This document shows positions 35,056 to 43,314 of a DNA stretch of 64,000 nt, piece after piece (position 1 is the first letter of the stretch; the number at the start of each line of letters is the position of its first letter). A program made the translations under genes and the position numbers. Source of the DNA: Chryseobacterium salivictor (GTDB lineage Bacteria; Bacteroidota; Bacteroidia; Flavobacteriales; Weeksellaceae); the NCBI RefSeq assembly GCF_004359195.1, contig NZ_CP037954.1, positions 1,860,001 to 1,924,000 on the forward strand. The letters run 5' to 3'. The notes beneath the pieces were generated by a model, which was not told where the DNA came from, ran no database searches, and saw nothing but the letters and a program-made list of their open reading frames with translations.

Positions 35056-37632
35056 ATGTTAAAAAATAAAAACTTAATTTTCATTATCGGAAGCCTGGTG
35101 GTTTTCATTGTGCTGGCGGTTATTTATGCCAATCCTGTTTTGACTGGGAAGCAACTTTTTCAGCATGATATCGTTCAGTACAAAGGCGGCGCCAAAGAAC
35201 TCCTGGATTACCGTGCAGAAAATGGAAAAGAAACCTACTGGAGCGATTCTATGTTTGGCGGTATGCCGACTTATCAAATGGGTGCGCAGTTTCGCGGTGA
35301 TGTTATTAAAAATATTGATGATCTGCTGAACTTTTTACCGAAGCCAGCGAACTATATTTTTCTTCTTTTTTCCGGATTTTTTCTTTTAGGTTTAGTTGCA
35401 GTTAGAAATTGGAAATACGCACTTTTGGGTGCTACTTTTTTTGGGCTTTCTACATATTTCTATATTGCACTTGCTGCCGGACATAACGGTAAAATACACA
35501 CCGTTGCTTATTTTGCACCACTTTTAGCGGGAATACTTTTGGTGTATATCCGCAAAAAATATGTGGTCGGATTTATTGTGACGGCACTTTTTATGGGCTT
35601 GCAAATTGCCGCTAATCACCCGCAGATGACCTATTATCTGTTTATCGCGCTTGCTTTTTTATTCTTATCAGAACTCATTCGTGCGTTTCAGGGGAAAACC
35701 GATTGGAAACATTTTGGTATTTCAACGGGAGTTTTGGCACTTGCATTTGTTCTTGGAATTGGAATGAATTCCCAGCGGATCATGGCGAATTCAGAATACA
35801 TCACCGAAACCGTTCGCGGAAAGCAAATTTTAGATAATGAAAAACATTCTGCCGACAAGTCGGGCATGGATAAAGAAAGCATGTTGATGTGGAGCTATGG
35901 CAAACTGGAAACTTTGAATCTGTTTATTCCCCGGTTAATGGGCGGTGCAAGCAATGAAGAAGGTTCTGATCAAATGATGGCGAAACTGCAGCAATTGGTT
36001 CAGGAAAATGTGACTTCCCAACAGGAAATGGACCGGATTTCTAAAGGCTTCAGCTCACTTGCTTACTGGGGCGAACAACCGGGAACTTCCGGACCGGCTT
36101 ATCAGGGAGCGGTAGTTTGTTTTCTGGCCGTTTTAGGATTTTTCTTTGCTTGGAAGAAATACAGATACTGGATTTTAGGAGCGTCAGTTTTGACCGTTCT
36201 TTTGGCTTGGGGAAGCAACTTTATGATCGTTTCCGATTTCTTCATCGATTACGTTCCTTTCTATAATAAATTCAGAGCGCCGAGTTCTATTTTGGTCGTT
36301 GTCGAATTATTATTTCCATTGATTGCAATTGTAGGATTGTACCGTTTCTTTAATTCTAATGAAAAAACGGAAACATCTTCTGATAACATATTAACAGAGG
36401 ATTACAAGAAGAAAACTTTGATTTATGTAAGTTCTGCAGTTTTAGGAATTACCTTTATATTACTCCTTTTCGGAAAATCAATTTTAGGATTTTATACGCC
36501 TTCGGAAAAAAACTATCTTCCGCCGTTTTTATTGGATTTTTTAGTGGATGAAAGATTTAAAATGTTCAGTATCGATGCGGTAAAAGCAATTGTTTTCGTA
36601 GCGGTGACAGCGGGAGTTTTATTTTTAAGTTTAAAGAATAAAATCACTCAGAACATAGCGATTGTCATTATCGGTTTGGTGAGTTTATTTGATTTGTGGA
36701 GTGTGAATAAAAGGTATCTGAACAATGATAATTTCATTGATAAATCTTTTACCGAAAATCCTTTCCAGACCGAAAATTCAGAATTGTTGATGCAGAAAGT
36801 AGGCGATAACGCCAATTTGAAATCACTGCTGGATAATGCGGATATGAACAAGACTCTGGAGACTCTTGCAGAAAAAGACCGTGGACATTACCGGATTTAT
36901 AATCAGATTTTAGGACCATTTAATGAAACCAATACTTCTTATTTTAAATCATCTGTCGGAGGTTATCACGCGGTGAAATTACGGAGGTATGATGATCTGA
37001 TCAACGAGTATTTTGGCAAAATGGATACGGTAAAAGTTCCTCGAATCCTGAATATGCTGAATACCAAGTATATGATTTTTGGCAGTCCCGAGCAGCCGAA
37101 AGTGGTAACCAATGCTGATGCAAATGGCAACGCGTGGTTTGTTTCTGAATTAAAATTTGCCGGTACACCAAATGAAGAATTGGATGAGATCGGAGTAATT
37201 GATAATAAAAGAGTGGCTGTAATTGCGAAAGCAGACCAGAAATATTTTGACGGAAAACCTTTGCAGCAGGATTCTACCGCATTTTTGGATCTGAAAAAAT
37301 ACGAAGCCAACGAACTCGAATTCACTTCTCAATCGAAAACGCCGCAATTAGCTGTATTCTCGGAAATCTATTATCCAAAAGGTTGGAAAATGTTTGTTGA
37401 TGAAAAAGAAGTTCCTTACATCAAAGCAGATTATTTGTTAAGAGCAGTATACGTTCCCGCCGGAAAACACAGCATAAAAATGATTTTCGCACCGGAAGTA
37501 ATCGCAAAAGGAAAAGTAATTTCGATGATCGCATTTGCATTATTTTTATTGTTGAGCGGATTGGGAATTTATTTCATTTACCGCAAAAGAGACAAAAGAA
37601 ATTTTTTAAATATGAAGGAGTTCAAAAGATAG
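35056..37632 (+). CDS. YfhO family membrane protein
   Basis: An 858-residue polytopic protein with about thirteen membrane helices and extracytoplasmic loops, of the YfhO/GT-C-like superfamily. Recognisable are DIVQYKGGAKELLDYR near the N-terminus, the SMFGGMPTYQ motif, ALAAGHNGKIHTVAY, and the C-terminal FSEIYYPKGWKMFVDEKEVPYIKADYLLRAVYVPAGKHSI region. YfhO proteins are tied to addition of sugars to cell-wall polymers or lipids in other bacteria. In Bacteroidetes the acceptor is unknown. It is followed by a GxxExxY gene at 10 bases and a glycosyltransferase. Confidence 0.92.
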   Translation: MLKNKNLIFIIGSLVVFIVLAVIYANPVLTGKQLFQHDIVQYKGGAKELLDYRAENGKETYWSDSMFGGMPTYQMGAQFRGDVIKNIDDLLNFLPKPANYIFLLFSGFFLLGLVAVRNWKYALLGATFFGLSTYFYIALAAGHNGKIHTVAYFAPLLAGILLVYIRKKYVVGFIVTALFMGLQIAANHPQMTYYLFIALAFLFLSELIRAFQGKTDWKHFGISTGVLALAFVLGIGMNSQRIMANSEYITETVRGKQILDNEKHSADKSGMDKESMLMWSYGKLETLNLFIPRLMGGASNEEGSDQMMAKLQQLVQENVTSQQEMDRISKGFSSLAYWGEQPGTSGPAYQGAVVCFLAVLGFFFAWKKYRYWILGASVLTVLLAWGSNFMIVSDFFIDYVPFYNKFRAPSSILVVVELLFPLIAIVGLYRFFNSNEKTETSSDNILTEDYKKKTLIYVSSAVLGITFILLLFGKSILGFYTPSEKNYLPPFLLDFLVDERFKMFSIDAVKAIVFVAVTAGVLFLSLKNKITQNIAIVIIGLVSLFDLWSVNKRYLNNDNFIDKSFTENPFQTENSELLMQKVGDNANLKSLLDNADMNKTLETLAEKDRGHYRIYNQILGPFNETNTSYFKSSVGGYHAVKLRRYDDLINEYFGKMDTVKVPRILNMLNTKYMIFGSPEQPKVVTNADANGNAWFVSELKFAGTPNEELDEIGVIDNKRVAVIAKADQKYFDGKPLQQDSTAFLDLKKYEANELEFTSQSKTPQLAVFSEIYYPKGWKMFVDEKEVPYIKADYLLRAVYVPAGKHSIKMIFAPEVIAKGKVISMIAFALFLLLSGLGIYFIYRKRDKRNFLNMKEFKR

Positions 37633-37642
37633 AAAAAGGCAA

Positions 37643-38050
37643 ATGATAACTCAGAAATACATAACAGATCTAACTTATAGGATTAATGGAGCTTGCATTG
37701 AAGTCCATAAACTCCTAGGTTCTGGACTGTCTGAAATTGTGTATCATAAAGCTTTGGAAAAAGAATTTCAATTGAGAGAAATGAGTTATCAGTCTGAATT
37801 TAAAATTCCTATTGTCTATAAAGGAGAAAATTTAGATTGCGACTTTAAATGTGATTTTTTAATTGAAAATTTGATTATTCTCGAAATTAAATCTGTTGCG
37901 GCCATTTTAGATATTCATAAATCGCAGGTTTTAAATTACATGAATTTATTAAAAGTTCCAAAAGGTATTCTTGTAAATTTTAATGTTAAAAATTTGTATC
38001 ATTTTGGTCAAGAGACTTTTATCAATAAATATTTTGATCAATATGATTGA
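37643..38050 (+). CDS. GxxExxY protein (PD-(D/E)XK-like)
   Basis: A 135-residue cytoplasmic protein with the name-giving motif GSGLSEIVYHKAL (G, E and Y in G-x2-E-x2-Y). The nuclease-like core follows: DFLIENLIILEIKSV matches the D...ExK pattern of the PD-(D/E)XK superfamily, and HKSQVLNYMNLLKVPKGILVNF is typical. The family is widespread and patchy, often mobile, and its role is not established. It begins 10 bases after the YfhO stop, so it is probably co-transcribed despite no obvious link. Confidence 0.9.
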   Translation: MITQKYITDLTYRINGACIEVHKLLGSGLSEIVYHKALEKEFQLREMSYQSEFKIPIVYKGENLDCDFKCDFLIENLIILEIKSVAAILDIHKSQVLNYMNLLKVPKGILVNFNVKNLYHFGQETFINKYFDQYD

Positions 38051-38170
38051 AATTTAAGCAAGATTATTTTCGCGCTTTTGCTATCTATTGAATTTCTGAA
38101 AATTAACTATTATCTTTTGTTTCTTTTGCGGTTAAAAACTTTTAAAGTAAAAAAATGGATCAAATAATCA

Positions 38171-39496
38171 ATGAAATCTCCTAAGAAAATATTAATCATC
38201 ACCTATTATTGGCCGCCAGCCGGCGGACCAGGTGTTCAGCGTTGGTTGAAATTCGTGAAGTATTTACCCGATTTCGGCTGGAAACCCACCGTTTTTATTC
38301 CTGAAAATCCGAGTTATCCGATTATTGATGAAACACTAGGAAAAGAAGTTTCAGACGATTTAGAAATTATTAAAAGAAAAATTTGGGAACCTTATCAAAT
38401 CGCCGAAATTTTCGGGAAAGACAATAAGAAATTCAAAGCCGGACAATTTGATGTCGGTAAAAACCAAAGCTGGAAATCTAAACTTTCGATTTGGGTGCGC
38501 GGCAATTTTTTTATTCCAGATGCCCGGGTTTTTTGGGTGAAACCTTCTGTGAAATTTCTTAAAGAATATTTAAAGGAAAATCACTTTGATGCTTTTGTGA
38601 CAACCGGCCCTCCGCATTCGATGCATTTGATTGGCTTGGAATTAAAGAAAGAATTTCCGCAATTAAAATGGGTTGCCGATTTCCGTGATCCGTGGACAGA
38701 AATCTCTTATTATAAACATTTAAAACTCACAAAATCTGCCGATCATAAACATAGAAACCTCGAACAGCAGGTTTTTGAAAAGGCGGATATCACTTTAGCG
38801 ACGAGTTTCTCCGATGCGGAAAACTTCAGGCAAAAAGGGGCCAACGCATTTTGTATTACTAACGGTTTTGATCGGAACGTTTCGGTCGCGGAGCAGAGCC
38901 AAAGTGACCACAGAGAAAATTTCACTTTAAGTTATATCGGCGTTCTTGAACAGTTACGCAATCCGAAAATTCTTTGGAAAGTTTTACATGAAATAATTGC
39001 AGCAAATAACGATTTTAGAAATAATTTTCAGTTAAAATTTGTCGGTAGAATTGATGATAAAATTTTGGCTGAAATCAAGCAGTCGGAACTGCGCGATTTA
39101 ATAAATAATTTAGGTTATCTATCTCATTCAGAGGCAAATGTAGAAATGAACGAGTCGGATTTATTACTGATTACCAATTTCCCTGATGAAAGTTCGAAAG
39201 GAATTATTCCCGGAAAAATTTTCGAATATTTGGCGACCGGAAAACAGATTCTTTCATTCGGTCCGGAAGAAAGTGATGTCAAGAAAATATTAAGTGAAAC
39301 CAACGCCGGAAAACATTTTTCTTACGCTGATGAATCAGCATTAAAAGCGTTTTTACTGCAACAGTTCGAGGATTGGAAATCGGGAACGCCAGATTCGAAA
39401 ACGCACAATATTGAGCAATTCTCCCGAAAAAAACTGACTCAAAAACTGACTGAACTTTTGGGAGTTTTCCAACTTGAATTCAATAAAATTCGGTAA
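38171..39496 (+). CDS. glycosyltransferase, GT4-like
   Basis: A 441-residue cytoplasmic or membrane-associated glycosyltransferase with a GT-B fold. The N-terminal motif ITYYWPPAGGPGVQRWLKFVKYLPDFGW is typical of GT4-type enzymes. The C-terminal half contains the nucleotide-sugar binding region, with FLISNFPDESSKGIIPGKIFEYLATGKQILSF-like text (GKIFEYLATGK). Sugar donor and acceptor are unknown. It sits after the YfhO and GxxExxY genes, which suggests envelope glycan synthesis. Confidence 0.9.
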   Translation: MKSPKKILIITYYWPPAGGPGVQRWLKFVKYLPDFGWKPTVFIPENPSYPIIDETLGKEVSDDLEIIKRKIWEPYQIAEIFGKDNKKFKAGQFDVGKNQSWKSKLSIWVRGNFFIPDARVFWVKPSVKFLKEYLKENHFDAFVTTGPPHSMHLIGLELKKEFPQLKWVADFRDPWTEISYYKHLKLTKSADHKHRNLEQQVFEKADITLATSFSDAENFRQKGANAFCITNGFDRNVSVAEQSQSDHRENFTLSYIGVLEQLRNPKILWKVLHEIIAANNDFRNNFQLKFVGRIDDKILAEIKQSELRDLINNLGYLSHSEANVEMNESDLLLITNFPDESSKGIIPGKIFEYLATGKQILSFGPEESDVKKILSETNAGKHFSYADESALKAFLLQQFEDWKSGTPDSKTHNIEQFSRKKLTQKLTELLGVFQLEFNKIR

Positions 39497-39500
39497 AAAC

Positions 39501-39524
39501 AAAGTCGGACAAATGCCCGACTTT
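39501..39524. terminator. Terminator-like hairpin between convergent genes
   Basis: AAAGTCGG pairs with CCGACTTT around an 8-base loop between the glycosyltransferase and the cysteine synthase gene; the T run is weak. Confidence 0.6.
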
Positions 39525-39604
39525 ATCTTTTAATTTATAACTCCCCGTCAAATTTTTTTTAAAAAAAACTTCCAACTTCAGGGAAGGGGAATCACAAGGT
39601 TTTT

Positions 39605-40585
39605 TTACAACCAACCCATTTCTTTCATCCACTCATCATTATAGATTTTGCCTACATATCGGGAGCCGTGATCATGCAGTAAAACGACGATCACATCATC
39701 TTTGGTAAATTTGTCTTTCATCTGAATCAAAGCGGCAATGGCACTTCCGGCAGAATAGCCACAGAAAATACCTTCTTCTTTCGCTAATTTTCTAGCATAA
39801 ATGGCACCGTCTTTATCAGTCACTTTTTCGAAATGGTCGATCACCGACATGTCGTAATTTTGAGGAATGATATCTTCGCCGATTCCCTCTGTAATGTAAG
39901 AATGAGCGTGTTCCGGATGAAATTCGCCCGTTTCATGATATTCTTTTAAAATGGAACCGTAAGTATCGACTCCGATCACTTTGATGTCAGCATTTTTTTC
40001 TTTGAAGAACGTTCCACAACCGGTTACGGTTCCGCCCGTTCCTGCGCCTGCAACAAAATGCGTGAGTTTTCCGTCGGTTTGTTCCCAAATTTCTGGTGCA
40101 GTTTGTTCGTAATGTGCCTGTCTGTTTGATAAATTATCATATTGATTCACATACCAACCATTTTCAATTTCTTCTCCCAACCGCTTCGAAACACTGTAAT
40201 AAGAACGTGGATCTTCTGGCGTTACGTCTGTTGGACAAACGATTACTTCAGCGCCAACTGCTCTTAAAATATCATTTTTTTCTTTAGACTGTTTCGCGTT
40301 AGTTACGAAAATACATTTGTAGCCTTTTACAATTGCGGCCAAAGCCAAACCCATTCCCGTATTTCCGGAAGTCCCCTCGATAATGGTTCCTCCGGGTTTT
40401 AATCTACCGTCTTTCTCGGCATCTTCAATCATTTTCAAAGCCATTCTGTCTTTTACAGAATTTCCTGGGTTGAAGGTTTCTACTTTTGCTAAAACCATAG
40501 CCGGGAAATCTTCACCCAAAACTTTATTAAGTTTTACAAGCGGCGTATTTCCGATGGTTTCAAGAATATTTTGTGCGTATTTCAT
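39605..40585 (-). CDS. PLP-dependent cysteine synthase / cystathionine beta-synthase family enzyme
   Basis: A 326-residue fold-type II PLP enzyme that condenses activated serine with sulfide or homocysteine. The Schiff-base lysine is K45 in NPGNSVKDRM; the phosphate loop reads EGTSGNTGMGLA and GAGTGGTVTG. The C-terminal LLHDHGSRYVGKIYNDEWM resembles the catalytic core of eukaryotic-type cystathionine beta-synthases more than CysK, but the tandem CBS regulatory domains are absent. It is monocistronic. The choice between cysteine synthase and CBS activity is open. Confidence 0.88.
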   Translation of the reverse strand: MKYAQNILETIGNTPLVKLNKVLGEDFPAMVLAKVETFNPGNSVKDRMALKMIEDAEKDGRLKPGGTIIEGTSGNTGMGLALAAIVKGYKCIFVTNAKQSKEKNDILRAVGAEVIVCPTDVTPEDPRSYYSVSKRLGEEIENGWYVNQYDNLSNRQAHYEQTAPEIWEQTDGKLTHFVAGAGTGGTVTGCGTFFKEKNADIKVIGVDTYGSILKEYHETGEFHPEHAHSYITEGIGEDIIPQNYDMSVIDHFEKVTDKDGAIYARKLAKEEGIFCGYSAGSAIAALIQMKDKFTKDDVIVVLLHDHGSRYVGKIYNDEWMKEMGWL

Positions 40586-40723
40586 AACCGTTTTATATTT
40601 TATTGTTCACTTTCACTTTTTAAAAATAAGATTTTAAATAGATTTAAATGACGTTTTTATTATTGTTGATTTCGTAAAAATCGATAGGAAATTTACGAAT
40701 CTGCAAAGATATAATTTTAAAAT

Positions 40724-41953
40724 TTAATTGTATTTAATGGCTTTTACCGGAGATATTTTACTGATCAAATAACTCGGCAGGACTAATGAGATGCCTGAAA
40801 CGATAAGGATTCCCAAAGATATTGATACAATCTGGATCAAATTGATTTCGACAGGAACAACACTTATATAGTAGTTTTCAGGATTTAATGTAATGATGCC
40901 GAAATACTTTTGAATGAATAAAAACGCCAGTCCAATTAAATTTCCGAAGACCAAACCGGGAATCATAATCATTAAAGTATAATTAATGAATATCATTCGG
41001 ATTTGTCCATTGGTTGCGCCCAGGGTTTTCAGCATTCCGATGGAATTGGTTCTTTCAATAATTAAAATCAATAAAACCATAATGATGTTAATGATCACCA
41101 CGACCAGCATAATGGTAATAATCAGGGCAATATTGGTGTCGAAAATCGCAATGAAATCCATAATCTGCGGATATTCATCGGTGGCTTTTACCGTATAGTT
41201 TTTATAACCGACCAGTTCGTCGATTTTGGGGGTATCGTCATCAATATTATTAATGTTTTTCAGGAAAATATCGATTCCACCAATTTCAGCATCTTTCATT
41301 CCCTGAATTTTCCGGGCATGGTTAATTCCGCCAATGACGAATAAATCATCAATCATCTTGATGTCGGTCTTATAAATCCCAACCACCTCAAATTTTCGGT
41401 ATAAAGGACTTTGGTTTTCTTTGGAAAAGATCGCGACGATACTGTCTTTAATTTTTAAATGAAGATCGGTTGCTATTTTTTGCGATATGCAAATTCCATT
41501 GTTAAATCCCTGTTCGGTAATTACAGGCGCATGTCCGGCCACTAAAAATTTACGGAATCTGGCCGAGTCAAAATCTTTGCCGACTCCTTTAAAAATGATG
41601 CCGGCGAAATTATGTTCGTTCCGCAGAATCCCGCTTACTGCAACATATTTTTGGGTAGAAGCCACATCGGGGAGGGCTTTTATTTTATCGAGCAGAAGAC
41701 CGTCATTACTTAAAATGGAGGAATTGTAGGAATTGTTGGACTGCTTGGATTTTACCGAAATGTGCCCGGAGAAATCGGCCATTCTTTCTTTGATGGCTTT
41801 CTTGGACCCCACACCGGTCGAAATGGTGATGAGCGAAACAATCACGCCAAGCGCGACGGAAAGCCTACCAATAAAGACAATAACCCGTGAAAGATTATTT
41901 TTGTTATCTTTGGAAAAAGCAATTTTTTTAGAAAAATATAACGGAAAATTCAA
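40724..41953 (-). CDS. ABC transporter permease (LolC/E, FtsX-like)
   Basis: About 410 residues: one N-terminal membrane helix, a large periplasmic MacB-like domain (about 60-270) and three C-terminal helices of the FtsX domain (IALIITIMLVVVIINIIMVLLILIIER and GMLKTLGATNGQIRMIF are typical). It resembles LolC/LolE permeases that extract lipoproteins to the outer membrane. No ATPase gene is adjacent. Starts are non-ATG: TTG at 41953 (MNFPLYFSKK) is preferred because family proteins begin there; TTG at 41974 would overlap the divergent NamZ-like gene. Confidence 0.87.
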   Translation of the reverse strand: MNFPLYFSKKIAFSKDNKNNLSRVIVFIGRLSVALGVIVSLITISTGVGSKKAIKERMADFSGHISVKSKQSNNSYNSSILSNDGLLLDKIKALPDVASTQKYVAVSGILRNEHNFAGIIFKGVGKDFDSARFRKFLVAGHAPVITEQGFNNGICISQKIATDLHLKIKDSIVAIFSKENQSPLYRKFEVVGIYKTDIKMIDDLFVIGGINHARKIQGMKDAEIGGIDIFLKNINNIDDDTPKIDELVGYKNYTVKATDEYPQIMDFIAIFDTNIALIITIMLVVVIINIIMVLLILIIERTNSIGMLKTLGATNGQIRMIFINYTLMIMIPGLVFGNLIGLAFLFIQKYFGIITLNPENYYISVVPVEINLIQIVSISLGILIVSGISLVLPSYLISKISPVKAIKYN

Positions 41954-41957
41954 TCGT

Positions 41958-43154
41958 ATGATTTTAAGCCTCAAAAATAAAGATTTACTTCTGATTGTGC
42001 TAATTTATTTTGGTTTTTGCCAAATCAGTTTTGCCCAAAACCTTGATGAAAATTGTTTTAAAGCCGGAGCAGACCGCCCGGAACTGTATCTCCCTCTGCT
42101 GAAAAACAAGACCATTGGAATCGTTACCAATCAAACCGGCTTGCTGAAAGATAAAAGTTTTCTGGTTGATTTTTTAGTTAAAAACAATATTACCATACAA
42201 TCGATTTTTGCCCCTGAACATGGTTTCCGTGGTGATGCTGATGCCGGTGAACACGTGAAAAACGGGGTGGATACCAAAACCGGAATTCCGATCGTTTCGC
42301 TTTATGGAAACAATAAAAAGCCAAAATCAGAACAATTAAAAGGAATTGATATTGTTCTTTTTGATATTCAGGATGTTGGTGTGCGGTTCTATACTTATAT
42401 TTCAACTTTGACTTATGTAATGGAAGCGGCGGCAGAAAATGGAGTAGAAGTGATTGTTCTCGACCGGCCAAATCCGCACGACGGATATATTGACGGACCG
42501 GTTTTGAAAAATGCGTGGAAAAGCTTTGTCGGAATGCACAATGTTCCAGTGGTGTACGGTTTGACAATCGGCGAATACGGGAAAATGGTCAATGGTGAAA
42601 AATGGCTCGACAAAGGAATTCAGACGAGATATACTTTAATACCGATGCAGGGTTATCATAAAAAACAACGCTACGAAATCTCAGCGCAACCGTCACCGAA
42701 TTTGCCAAATGATAAATCCATTAACCTTTATCCGAGTTTGTGTTTTTTTGAAGGAACGCAGGTTTCCGTAGGTCGCGGAACCAATTTGCCTTTCCAGATT
42801 TATGGTTCTCCCTGGACTGAAAATTTGCCGTATCAGTTTACACCAAAACCATCTGCGGGAGCAAAAGATCCTTTCCTAAACGGGAAATTGTGTTACGGTG
42901 AAAACCTGTCAGAATATCCGGAAAATCTGCAGGCATTGAATTTAGAATGGCTTTTGAAAGCTTATAAAGACTATAAAAATCCGCAGCAGGATTTCTTTTT
43001 GAAGAATTTGTTCTTTGATAAATTAGCCGGAACCGATGAATTGAGAAAACAGATCATCGCCGGAAAAACTGCCAAAGAAATTAAAGATTCCTGGAAAAAT
43101 GATTTGGAAAATTTTCAAAAAATCAGAGCGAAATATGTGATGTACGAGGATTAA
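41958..43154 (+). CDS. exo-beta-N-acetylmuramidase NamZ family protein (DUF1343)
   Basis: A 398-residue exported protein of the DUF1343/NamZ family, which releases terminal N-acetylmuramic acid from peptidoglycan fragments. It has a signal peptide (about 1-25, ending SFAQ), then GIVTNQTGLL, SIFAPEHGFRGDADAGEHV, PIVSLYGNNKKP, LFDIQDVGVRFYTYISTL and LDRPNPHDG, all family hallmarks. I start at ATG 41958: the earlier ATG at 41733 would add 75 residues that are antisense to the permease gene and lack sense as protein. The start lies four bases from the divergent permease start. Confidence 0.9.
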   Translation: MILSLKNKDLLLIVLIYFGFCQISFAQNLDENCFKAGADRPELYLPLLKNKTIGIVTNQTGLLKDKSFLVDFLVKNNITIQSIFAPEHGFRGDADAGEHVKNGVDTKTGIPIVSLYGNNKKPKSEQLKGIDIVLFDIQDVGVRFYTYISTLTYVMEAAAENGVEVIVLDRPNPHDGYIDGPVLKNAWKSFVGMHNVPVVYGLTIGEYGKMVNGEKWLDKGIQTRYTLIPMQGYHKKQRYEISAQPSPNLPNDKSINLYPSLCFFEGTQVSVGRGTNLPFQIYGSPWTENLPYQFTPKPSAGAKDPFLNGKLCYGENLSEYPENLQALNLEWLLKAYKDYKNPQQDFFLKNLFFDKLAGTDELRKQIIAGKTAKEIKDSWKNDLENFQKIRAKYVMYED

Positions 43155-43215
43155 ATTTTATGAAAACGAGAAGCTTTGAAGAATGATTGAGTTTTAAATA
43201 TTTTCGGAAATATAG

Positions 43216-43297
43216 AAGAGGTAAAGGTTTCGGTGCTCCGCACCTGCCATTTTTATTGTCCTTTTTTCTACAAATGTTTCGCCGCTCTGCGGCTTAA
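43216..43297. repeat. Intergenic double hairpin, repeat-like
   Basis: Two small perfect hairpins occur in tandem, GGTGC-TCC-GCACC (43232-43244) and GCCGC-TCT-GCGGC (43281-43293), linked by pyrimidine-rich sequence. Similar GC-rich hairpin pairs look familiar from Chryseobacterium intergenic DNA. No terminal T run, so not a standard terminator. Confidence 0.45.
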
Positions 43298-43314
43298 AAT
43301 ATATAAAAATGATT

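Noticed and set aside
41733-41957. A 75-residue N-terminal extension of the NamZ-like protein
   Set aside because: It is antisense to the permease gene, and a normal signal peptide begins at the ATG at 41958.
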